NCBI GenBank assembly: GCA_000697335.1
Contig: JNEM01006215.1
Span: forward strand, 1-11,662
Source of the DNA: Conidiobolus incongruus B7586
Taxonomy: Eukaryota; Entomophthoromycota; Entomophthoromycetes; Entomophthorales; Conidiobolaceae
DNA length: 11,662 nucleotides
Direction of reading: 5' to 3'
The notes under the pieces are model-generated. The model did no database searches. It had not been told where the DNA came from and saw only the letters and a list, made by a program, of their open reading frames with translations. Position numbers and translations under genes: made by a program. Positions 1-8,215 of the stretch are shown here, piece after piece (position 1 is the first letter of the stretch; every line of letters begins with the position of its first letter).

Positions 1-1590
1 CCCATTATTTCAGCTAACATTGATGCTAGCAAAAACCCCAAATTAGGTCCTATTTTGAAGCCCTACACCATTATTGAAAAATATAACCTTGGTATCATTG
101 GTTATATCACTCCTACTTTAGCTTCCATCTCTAATTCTGGTCCCACTCTCAAGATTGTTGATCCTATTGCTCCTGTTCAAAAAGCCATTGATGAGCTCCG
201 TGCTAAAGGAATCAAACGTATCATTGCTGTTTCCCACAATGGTTACCAAGATGACGTTAGATTAGCTAAGAACACTAAAGGATTAAGTTTAATTGTTGGA
301 GGTCATAGTCATACTTATCTTGCTCCTGCTTCCAATCAAAATGATACTTCTCGTCCCGTTTCTGGTGGTTTGTATCCTACTGAGGTCAAAAACTTGGAAA
401 ACGAAAATACCTATGTTGTTCAAGCTTACTGCTGGGGTCGTTTCCTTGGTCATGTTGATATCAACTTCAAAGAAAACGGATATTTACAAACCATTGAAGG
501 TTCACCAATTGAAATGGGTGATGATGTTAAACCTGATGTAGCTACTAAGGAATTAGTCGCCAAATGGAGAAAACCTTTTGATGAAATGGCCAAAGAAGTC
601 ATTGGAAAGGCCACCAAGGACTTTGATCAATCTACCTGCTCCAAGCAAGAATGTACTATGGGTAATCTTATCAGTGATGTTATGTTAGAAAGCCGTAAAG
701 CTATTAATGCCGACTTTGCCATCATCAATTCTGGTGCTATTCGTGCTGGTATTGCTGCTGGTGATGTTCAAGTTCAACAAGCTTTGGTTGCTTTCCCATT
801 CGGCAACGCTTTAGCTGATATTGAATTACCTGGCTCCAAAATTTGGGAAATTTTCGAAGGCATTGTATCTGTTGAAAACCAAGTTAATCATAAACCTTTG
901 ACTGCTTTCATCCAAGTTTCTGGATTAAAATTCAAGTATGACCCCAAGCAACCTAAGGGACAACGTTTAGTTTCTATTGAAATTAAGGATTCTACTACTG
1001 GAAACTACTCACCTATTGATCTTGAAAAGAACTACAAGATGGTTACTTTAGATTTCATTGTTAATGGTGGTGATAACATTTTAGCTCCTCCCGAAAATGA
1101 AGTTATCCTTTTAGATCAATTAGATGCCTTATTGATTAATTATATTAAGAAAGCTAAGACTATTACTCCTGTTCTTGAAGGCCGTATCCAAATTGTTGAT
1201 AAGGGATCTGTTCCATCTACGTCTGTTACTACTGTTAGCTCTAAGCCTACTGACTCTGCTACTAGCTCCTCTGGTCAAGGTTATCCCATTAAGACTACTA
1301 CTGTTGATGGCTATCCCGCTAAGCCTTCTGATGCTCAATCCAGCTCTAAGATTAACGGTGGTGATGGATATCCTATTAAGCCTACTACTACTACTGTTGA
1401 TAGTTATCCTTCTAAGCCTACTTCCTCTTTCAATGGCTACCCTACTAAGCCTTCCGATACTCAATCTGGCTCCAAGGTTAGTGGTGGTGATGGATACCCT
1501 ACCAAGCCTACTCCCAATACCACCAATGGATCTGGCTACCCTGTAATTACATCTGCTACTCGTTCTAGATGTAAGCGCAAGAACCATTAA
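1..1590 (+). CDS. 5'-nucleotidase / UshA-type metallophosphoesterase, 5'-truncated by the window edge
   Basis: The frame is open from base 1 (529 residues visible), so the start and the first metal-binding motifs (DxH, GNHE) lie outside the window. The family hydrolyses 5'-nucleotides and related phosphoesters, usually outside the cell or in a secretory compartment. Visible motifs are PIISANI at the left edge, SHNG (residues 78-81), the metal-ligand motif GGHSHT (100-105), CTMGNLISD opening the C-terminal substrate domain (about 218-226), NSGAIR (243-248, equivalent to NGGGIR), FPFGN (265-269) and NGGDNI (355-360), ending near EGRIQIVDKG (about 393-402). A Ser/Thr/Pro-rich tail of about 125 residues with GYPxKP repeats follows, finishing in a basic RSRCKRKNH end without the hydrophobic segment of a GPI signal. 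The final aromatic of the usual GGDG(F/Y) substrate loop is Ile here. The exact substrate cannot be read from the sequence. The visible part has no intron. Confidence 0.93.
   Translation, partial: PIISANIDASKNPKLGPILKPYTIIEKYNLGIIGYITPTLASISNSGPTLKIVDPIAPVQKAIDELRAKGIKRIIAVSHNGYQDDVRLAKNTKGLSLIVGGHSHTYLAPASNQNDTSRPVSGGLYPTEVKNLENENTYVVQAYCWGRFLGHVDINFKENGYLQTIEGSPIEMGDDVKPDVATKELVAKWRKPFDEMAKEVIGKATKDFDQSTCSKQECTMGNLISDVMLESRKAINADFAIINSGAIRAGIAAGDVQVQQALVAFPFGNALADIELPGSKIWEIFEGIVSVENQVNHKPLTAFIQVSGLKFKYDPKQPKGQRLVSIEIKDSTTGNYSPIDLEKNYKMVTLDFIVNGGDNILAPPENEVILLDQLDALLINYIKKAKTITPVLEGRIQIVDKGSVPSTSVTTVSSKPTDSATSSSGQGYPIKTTTVDGYPAKPSDAQSSSKINGGDGYPIKPTTTTVDSYPSKPTSSFNGYPTKPSDTQSGSKVSGGDGYPTKPTPNTTNGSGYPVITSATRSRCKRKNH
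1279..1545 (+). repeat. In-frame GYPxKP coding repeats in the nucleotidase tail
   Basis: Seven GYP/SYP blocks start at 1279, 1309, 1366, 1402, 1435, 1492 and 1534. A larger unit is duplicated 126 bp apart: the 78 bp from 1309 and from 1435 both encode GYPxKPSDxQSxSK followed by xxGGDGYPxKPT, with mostly synonymous or conservative differences. This indicates an older tandem duplication within the exon kept under protein-level constraint. The tail is probably an extended wall-spanning or O-glycosylated stalk (inference from composition). Confidence 0.85.
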
Positions 1591-2149
1591 TTAAAATAGA
1601 AATAACAACCAATTAATATTAAATAAATAATTAAAATCATTTTATTTACAAATTTTAACAATATGGTACATACCTTTTATAATATATTATGATAATAATA
1701 ATTATATTAATTGATATATAAAAATTTGGATTGAGAATTGAAATATATTTAACCTATCATTACTTTTATTAAATTCATAATAACAATATCAATTTAATCG
1801 ATAGAAAAAGTTCATAACATTAAATAATTAAAAAAATTTTATATTTATGATTTGTAAATGGATATTTGAATTTTAATTAGAAAAAACAGTACCAATTGCT
1901 AATGCTGATTATTTTAAAGTCAACTGAATAGCAGAAAAAAAATAAGTATTAAATTTAAGGAATATATGGATATTAATGAAATGTAATAAGCAATGATATA
2001 TAGTATAAATAAACAATACTGTTTAAATTTTGTAAATCTGTATAATATTTTTTCAAGAAAAAACTGATTCATTTAAACTAAAAAAATCTAGAATAGATAT
2101 GAAAATGATATTAGTGAATATTTTATGATATGAATGAATATAATACCAA
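1591..2149. other. Convergent AT-rich spacer between the nucleotidase and tubulin cofactor A genes
   Basis: This 559-bp stretch lies between two stop codons on converging genes and should hold both 3' UTRs. An AATAAA lies at 1622-1627, about 32 bp after the nucleotidase stop, and could serve as its polyadenylation signal, but such hexamers are expected by chance at this base composition. I see no coding frame, RNA gene or repeat. Confidence 0.6.
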
Positions 2150-2473
2150 TTATTCAAGTAACAAAGTTTGAATAATTTTCATAGCTTCCTGAAGTGTAGG
2201 ATCTTCAGGATTTTCAATATGACCGTATTCTTTAGTAACCAAATCAGTTAAATCTTGAACAGCTTGGTTGAGACGATTCTTAACATCAGGTAACATATCT
2301 TTGGTTTCTTGGAGACTTTGTTTGATTTGGCGGATTTCATAAAAATCTCTTCCTTCTTTTTCCATCTTGTCAATTTTTTCTTGAACTTCTACCATTTCTT
2401 TTAAATAATATTGTTCTTCTTTTTGGATTCTTTTTACTACATTGACTTTAATTTGCAATTGATTGGGAGCCAT
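2150..2473 (-). CDS. TBCA: Tubulin-specific chaperone A (tubulin cofactor A, Rbl2-like)
   Basis: A single-exon gene of 107 residues, the usual size for the family. Cofactor A is a small three-helix bundle that captures free beta-tubulin in the cytosol and hands it on during alpha/beta-tubulin folding. The N-terminus MAPNQLQIKVNVVKRIQKEE aligns closely with budding-yeast Rbl2 (MAPTQLDIKV...) and with animal TBCA (QIKIKTGVVKRLVKE), which fixes the start. The rest is charged and heptad-like, with a central YEIRQIKQSLQET helix, the family's M(L/I)PD turn (LPDVKNRL) and a final helix. A pyrimidine-containing TTTCAG lies a few bases upstream of the ATG on the coding strand, after an ACTAAAC, so a 5'-UTR intron is possible but no good donor is seen. 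It converges on the upstream nucleotidase gene and has no functional link to it. Confidence 0.95.
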   Translation of the reverse strand: MAPNQLQIKVNVVKRIQKEEQYYLKEMVEVQEKIDKMEKEGRDFYEIRQIKQSLQETKDMLPDVKNRLNQAVQDLTDLVTKEYGHIENPEDPTLQEAMKIIQTLLLE

Positions 2474-3474
2474 ATTGATATACTGAAATTAATAAATGTG
2501 TGTTTAGTAAAATGAATTTTTAATATATTAATTTAAACTTTTAATTAATTAGTAATTATTTAAGTTGAAATTTTGGTGAATAAGTTTTGAGATTGATGAA
2601 TAATTGACTAATATTTTAATTCTCATTTAAATTATATAAACTTTATGGGATTCAACCTTCTCTAAAAATATAATATTTTAAGGTTAACTAATTTTTGAGT
2701 TATACTTTTCGATTTGAATCAGTTATTCACATATATTTTAATAATATATTTTTAACTAAATAAAACTATTAACTAAATTAATTTTCATATAATACATTTA
2801 CAATAATATAAATATAATAGTGAATAAAAAATAAATTTTGAAATATTTAAAGGTATCAACATAATCAAAAATTAAAAATCAAAATTATATGTTCCAAATT
2901 TTATATCTTACAATATAAAAGAATATTGTTATTGAAAATGTAAATCTATATCCATTTATGTTATAGTTTAAAACACATATAAGATTGTAGATATAATTAT
3001 GTTATTATTATATTTTAATTCTCATATAAGTGTAATAAACAACAATTGCGAAGATTAAAATTTAATGACTTAATCAAGCTAAAAATTTTTTATTAATCTT
3101 AATTATAAATGATTATAAATCAAAGAATAAATTAGAAATAGAAATCTAGTTATATTATGACTATTTAATCCAATAAAAGTAATAAACAATTAATATAAAT
3201 ATTTGAGCTAATCTTATATTATAAAGATTGGTCAAGATGGTTGGGTATAGCTTGTGAAACATTATGCTAAGCAGTAAATTTATTAAGAAATAATGATTTA
3301 GAAAGTTCTAGATTAGGAAAGTGGTAAGCAAATAATGCAAAAAATTAATTTAGTTTATTGAATAAGAAAATTACAACTCATTCAAAAATATAATTTCATT
3401 CCCCCTATTCATATAATCCCATAATGAAATTGCAAATCTGGTTGATTTGTCATAAATTCATAACACAGAATCAA
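2474..3474. other. AT-rich intergenic region upstream of tubulin cofactor A
   Basis: About 1 kb of very AT-rich DNA. It must contain the cofactor A promoter near its left end. I find no coding frame of credible composition, no tRNA with a convincing fold and no transposon ends. A less AT-rich patch around 3225-3285 resembles a tRNA A-box but does not fold into a tRNA. Confidence 0.6.
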
Positions 3475-3660
3475 TTAAACATAATTAAGCCATTCTATTA
3501 TCTTTTTCCCGCAGTCCATACATCTTTTAAATAATTCATTGTAACTCTCCAATATATCTTCAAATAAATTATATTGATCAGGTGTTCCATATTTAATTTC
3601 ACACAAGTTGATACCTATTGCCAAGCTTTTGTCAAGAGTATTTTTATCATCAAAATTCAT
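3475..3660 (-). CDS. Doubtful small ORF, 61 residues, unknown function
   Basis: I do not recognise this protein. It reads MNFDDKNTLDKSLAIGINLC at its start and ends in a Cys-rich CMDCGKKIIEWLNYV segment. It has no signal peptide and no membrane segment; the middle (about residues 26-58) looks helical and acidic, with a CxxC pair. Its favour rests on composition: it uses Gly, Pro, Cys, Trp, Asp and Glu codons freely, whereas random open frames in this spacer DNA would be mostly Lys, Asn, Ile, Phe and Tyr, and the DNA is less AT-rich than its flanks. Against it, it is short and its ATG lies 27 bp from the divergent IRE1 start, leaving no room for separate promoters, so any transcript would be antisense to the IRE1 leader. 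It could instead be the remnant of a longer gene. Confidence 0.3.
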   Translation of the reverse strand: MNFDDKNTLDKSLAIGINLCEIKYGTPDQYNLFEDILESYNELFKRCMDCGKKIIEWLNYV

Positions 3661-3687
3661 TTAAGCTATTAGAGAAAATTATTTACT

Positions 3688-6600
3688 ATGCTTCCATGGA
3701 TTCTTGATCAAATTTTTATTATTGTTATCCTTTTTACTTATATCAGATGCAGTCTCGTTATTCCTGTCAATTCTAATTCAGGCAATGGGATAATTCCGGC
3801 TCCCAATAGGTTAATAAAGCGTGCTTCTATACCTCAAAATGGCGCACCAATTCCGCAACAATTACCCAGGCTTATTAATGAAAAATCGTGTCCAATTCTT
3901 TCTTCTAAAAGTCTTCCAATTGTTTTAATTTCAACTATTGATGGCTCACTCCATTGCATGAACAAAAACACAGGCAAATTATTGTGGTCTCAAAAAGGTT
4001 ATTTAGAACCTTTAGTCACATCTCACCATTCCAAATCTCCTCCAGTTGATTGGGATAATATTGAAGATTCTCTTTTAGAATCTGATGATGGAGTTTTCAC
4101 TGAAAGTGATTTTATACCTGAAACTATTTTTATGACCGAACCAGCTAATAATGGTATCATTTATACCTTAAGTCAAGGTAGAGAAAGGCCAGTTTTTGAA
4201 GTAAATATCAGATTTGTTTTTATTTTTTTTCTAGTATTAATTTTCAATTTTTAGAAATCTCCTTTATCTTTCAAATCATTTGTGGAGAAAGTTCCTTTCG
4301 AATGGAATAATAGAATATATCTCGGTTCTAAGAAGACACATTACTATGCTTTGGATCACCGCACCGGAGAAATTATTGAAGAATTTGACGAGAACAATTA
4401 TATGTCATATCAAACTTCATCTGGTAAAGGAACCAAAGATCCCTTACTAATGATCGGAAGAATAGGTATTTTTAAATTCCTATTTATATTTATTAATAAT
4501 GTATTAACTAAATTTAATAGATTATTCTCTCAGAATCCATGATCAAAAAACTAAACATTTAATGTAAGATTATTACATAATATATCACATATATTTAGTT
4601 TAACTTATTTTATTTTTAGTGCCAATCTTATTTATAGGGACTTCGTGCCTGATATCTTCTCTCAATTAATTGAAAAGGATGAGTTTCCTGAACCTGATAA
4701 ATGTAAATTTTTCTTTGAATATCTGTTGGCAGTATACTCACTTTTCATTTAGTTACCATTTCTCCAGATATTTTTGAATATCCAATTGTATCAGTATTTG
4801 ATGTTCTAGTTAATACTGTAGGAGACAATCTCCAATGCGTCACTCGCAAACTCTCTCTTTCACAAACCGTTGAAGGAAGCTCCCAAAAAAAACAAAGTGG
4901 TAAACCTCGCGACAACTTTTATTTTGGACTTCTTAAAGATTATCCCTACGTCATGTCTCCTGACCATTTCCCTTATATAACTTCTTCTAAATTTATGAAA
5001 ATTTATAAAGCTGGTGGTAAATTGGGTCCTAATACAAATTCCATGATTCCACATAGTCAGGCAGACATCGATTGGAAAATTGATAACACTCACACTATCA
5101 ATGCGCCAGAATCATATCCTTCGTTGGATCCACCTTCACTCGAAGCTAAAAAATCGAATACGTTATTTACACTTCCTTTAGCATCTTTGGAAAAGATTGC
5201 CTTGTTCATTTTTTCTGTTGGAATATTCATTGGTTGGTCTTTTTCCAAAACTAGATCTGCCTATATGAAAATTGTGAATCCTCCATCAGCTACCGAAATT
5301 AAAAAGAAAACTAAGAAAATTAAAGGCAAATCATTGCAACAATCGGTACAAACTCTTCCTGACGGATCGACTGTTATAAACTCATTGACTGTTTCTAACG
5401 TTGCGATTGGATATGGCAGTCACGGAACCATTGTTTATAAGGGTAAATTCCAGAATCGACAAGTAGCTGTTAAAAGAATGTTAATTGATCTTTATCACAT
5501 CGGTGAACGTGAAGTTAAATCTCTTCAAGAAAGTGATGACCATCCCAATGTAATTAGGTATTATTGTATGGAACAAAATGACAAGTTCTTATATCTTGGT
5601 TTGGAATTGTGCCCCATGTCGCTTCATGGATTAATTGAAGGTCCCCGTCACCCAGATTTCCCGATAGAAATATCCCAGACCGAGATGTTATACCAAATGA
5701 TGAGTGGTCTTAATCACTTACATTCATTGAAGATTGTTCATCGGGATATCAAACCTCAAAATATTCTAGTCTCTTTGAAAAAGGATAGAGTAGGAAAGCC
5801 ACCATCGGTAAAGTTGCTTATTTCTGACTTTGGTCTTTCCAAGCGATTGGATGACGATCAGAGTTCATTCCATAACACCATCCATTCAGGTGGTACTGGA
5901 ACAGCTGGATGGAGAGCTCCTGAATGCCTACTTAACTTGCCAGGAGGAATTGATGGCACTGTATCTGGAGACGATAATTCTTATTCTTTTGTATCTACTT
6001 CTGCTGAACAGTCAGAGCCCTCTACCGAACAGAATACCAATAGACCTAAATTATCTAGAGCTATTGACATTTTCTCAATTGGGTGTGTTTTTTATTATGT
6101 ATTGTCTAATGGACAGCATCCATTTGGCAACAGATTTGTCAGAGAAAGCCGAATTATAGAAGGAGATTTTGACTTATCGGCCTTATTAAGTGATGATACT
6201 GTTGAAAACAGAAACGAGGCATATGATCTCATAGAGCAAATGATCTCCGCAGATCCCAAACAACGTCCAACAAGCTCAGAAATTTTATTACATCCATACT
6301 TTTGGTCATCATCCAAAAAGTTGAACTTTTTGCAAGATGTGTCAGATAGACTTGAAGGGGAATCACGTGATCCTCCTTCTCCTCTTTTGCAATCTCTAGA
6401 AGGTTTAAGTGTTGAGGTATTAGGGGATAGCTGGTATCACTCACTAGACAAATGTGTATTGAATGACTTGAAGCGATTCAGAGGTTATGACGGAACCAGG
6501 ATACAGGATTTATTGCGCGTAGTCCGAAATAAGAAGAATCACTATAACGATTTACCCCCTTATGTTAAAAAGACGTTTGGATCATTACCAGACGAGTATC

Positions 6601-6725
6601 TCAACTATTTTACATCTCGATTTCCTCAACTTCTTCTCCATACCTACTACGTTATCAGTTTAAATCAAGAAGTTAAGAATGAAAAACGCTTCCAACCATA
6701 TTTCCAATCATATCGCGAAAATTAA
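3688..6725 (+). CDS. IRE1: IRE1 ER-stress sensor kinase/endoribonuclease
   Basis: Proposed exons are 3688-4200, 4255-4465, 4521-4563, 4620-4702 and 4753-6725, joining in frame to 940 residues, near animal IRE1 length. The protein spans the ER membrane; its luminal part senses unfolded protein and its cytosolic RNase starts the unfolded-protein response by cutting mRNA. Domains: signal peptide (about 1-22); luminal beta-propeller-like sensor with ISTIDGSLHCMNKNTGKLLW, WNNRIYLGSKK and YALDHRTGEI; membrane helix (about 427-447); kinase with glycine loop GYGSHGT, VAVKR Lys524, HRD 613-615, DFG 642-644 and GWRAPE ending at 674; then the KEN RNase (about 806-935). Catalytic RNase residues Tyr862, Arg875, Asn876 and His880 are present in GYDG and RNKKNHY. 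The activation loop offers Ser654, Ser655, Thr659 and Ser662 for trans-phosphorylation. A Ser/Asp-rich insert of about 40 residues follows APE. AATAAA occurs at 6793-6798. Exon joins are inferred from motifs and phase, not from RNA. Confidence 0.95.
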
Positions 6726-7505
6726 TACTAACAACTATATTTTTATCTTTTTAACTCATTTTGTATAACCATTTTATTGTATCAACTCGAGAAATAAAAA
6801 AAATATTCTTCTCTTTTCCTTAAATAAAAACATTTATAATAATAGTATTTTTATATTACAATATATATATATAATATTAAATACTTTTTAATCCCAAATG
6901 ATATACTTCATTTAAATTTTATCGAATTTATAATTTAATATCACAGAATTTCTAACCAAATTTTAAAATAGCGTTAAATTACAACAACTATTAAAGATAT
7001 TTGAGTAAATATCAAAATTAAGGAAACAAGTTATAAAATATTATCACTTTGAGATATTATAGCATTACTATTTCAAAAGTTTGACAGACTAATATTTGAA
7101 AACTATAGCAATTATGTTGAAAATTATAATTTTAACAAAATAATTAGTAGCAAGAGAATTTATTGATTCTCAATTCATTATGAATTCCTCCATTAATAGT
7201 CAATTGATAATTGGAATATAGCTTTAATTACGTTGCAGAGTTCTCAAATGATTAACCACAATACGAAAAATTATTTAGATAGGATAAATTTTTTGTTCAA
7301 AATGTTCAAAATAACAAATATTCTGATAATTTAAATTGATATATTCAGGATTATATAATTATATTAGTAGTATAAAAAATGTAAAAATTCTATAAAGGTG
7401 ATTAACATTTAAGTAGCTTAATAAAATTCAAATAATATGCAATCTGAATTTAAAATCAGAGTTATACGTTATTTATGAGTAGGAAGGACACAATAGTTAA
7501 CAATG

Positions 7506-7510
7506 AAAAA
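7506..7510 (-). terminator. Pol III T-run directly after the tRNA-Ala relic
   Basis: On the minus strand the base after the discriminator position of the tRNA relic begins a run of five T, the canonical RNA polymerase III termination signal. Its correct placement suggests the relic decayed in its original locus rather than arriving as a retrotransposed copy, though T-runs are common in this AT-rich DNA. Confidence 0.5.
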
Positions 7511-7582
7511 TTAAGAATCCGAGCATCAATCTTGGTGCCTCTGCGTGCAAAGCGAGCGCTCTACCATATGAGTTAATTTCCC
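7511..7582 (-). pseudogene. tRNA-Ala(UGC) pseudogene
   Basis: On the minus strand this 72-nt stretch lines up along its whole length with a eukaryotic tRNA-Ala: GGGAAAT acceptor, TAACTCATATGGTAGAGC D-arm, CTCGC-TTTGCAC anticodon arm with UGC anticodon, AGGCA-like variable loop, T-arm and 3' ATTCTTA plus discriminator A. The G3:U70 pair that marks alanine tRNAs is kept. The fold is damaged: A4:C69 and G1:A72 in the acceptor, A10:C25 in the D-stem, A51:C63 in the T-stem, U at position 56 instead of C, and one base apparently missing from the 3' side of the anticodon stem, which leaves that stem mostly unpaired. Most differences from a typical sequence are C-to-T or G-to-A. A poorly structured functional tRNA is possible but unlikely. 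Confidence 0.75.
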
Positions 7583-8137
7583 ATATTAAAACTCCGTAAT
7601 ATCTCATCCTATACTTAATATTATACGATCTAATATTTTTATATCAACAATCTCAAAGTAAATCAAAATTCACTCCATTCGCTTTTAATACAATCGAAAT
7701 ATATAATGTGTATCAAAGAATTTTTACAATTAATTATTAATATAACTGGTTTTGAACTATAGATTTTGAACATTTCATGATTTTATTTGGTATTAATCAG
7801 TATAAAATTCACAATTTCATATAGTTGAATACTATTTCTAAATAGTAATTATAATAAACTAAAAATTGTCAAAATACTTAATATTTCCACATATTTTAAA
7901 TTTGAGTTAGATTATTTATGAAAATGCATATTTTGTAAAAATTCAATTGATTTGGATAATATTGAATAGTTAAATACACGATATAAATCAATCATCCCTC
8001 AAAGTTGATTAACTGTTAATCTTCACAATTATATCCATATTAATTTGAAAAACTATATTCATTCCAAAAAATAAATAAATATTGAATATTATTTGATCAA
8101 TAGATTATACAGCCATATTATATTTCAGAATAATTTA

Positions 8138-8160
8138 AAATAAATAGAGTCTATTTATTT
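8138..8160. repeat. 23-bp perfect palindrome with 1-nt centre, downstream of MTRR
   Basis: Left arm AAATAAATAGA (8138-8148) and right arm TCTATTTATTT (8150-8160) pair perfectly around a single G. It lies 56 bp beyond the MTRR stop, within the expected 3' UTR, and on the MTRR strand also reads AATAAATAGA. It may form a 3'-UTR hairpin or mark the 3' end, but one or so such palindromes could arise by chance in DNA this AT-rich. Confidence 0.4.
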
Positions 8161-8215
8161 AGCAGAAAAAAATATATTCATTTAACAAGATTATTATTAT
8201 TTAAAAATTAAGGAA

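Larger units (their letters stand above)
6726..8215. other. Convergent AT-rich spacer between IRE1 and MTRR
   Basis: About 1.5 kb separating the IRE1 and MTRR stop codons. It should contain both 3' UTRs. Its only recognisable content is a decayed tRNA-Ala with its T-run near the middle and a 23-bp palindrome close to the MTRR end. No coding frame of credible composition and no transposon ends are seen. Confidence 0.6.

Noticed and set aside
1129-1587. Long open frames on the minus strand and in another plus frame over the nucleotidase tail.
   Set aside because: They are low-complexity shadows produced by the Thr/Ser/Pro repeat codons of the real frame.
3222-3312. Possible second tRNA: TGGTCAAGATGG fits an A-box and AGTTCTAGATT vaguely resembles a B-box.
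   Set aside because: No acceptor stem pairs, the D-stem and anticodon stem do not form at the right spacing, and the B-box match is poor.
2474-3474. Search for transposon ends, LTRs, CRISPR-like or tandem repeats in the large spacers.
   Set aside because: Only low-complexity A/T runs were seen; no regularly spaced units, no terminal repeats and no integrase, transposase or reverse-transcriptase motifs.
4733-4752. An earlier acceptor (GGCAG, ending at 4732) for IRE1 intron 4.
   Set aside because: It would give a 30-nt intron and a CAG acceptor; the TTTAG ending at 4752 keeps frame, fits the 50-58 nt size and gives the expected residues before SPDIFEYPIVSVFD.
5830-6444. Alternative frames inside the IRE1 kinase and RNase exon.
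   Set aside because: They overlap the conserved kinase/KEN frame and lack independent motifs.
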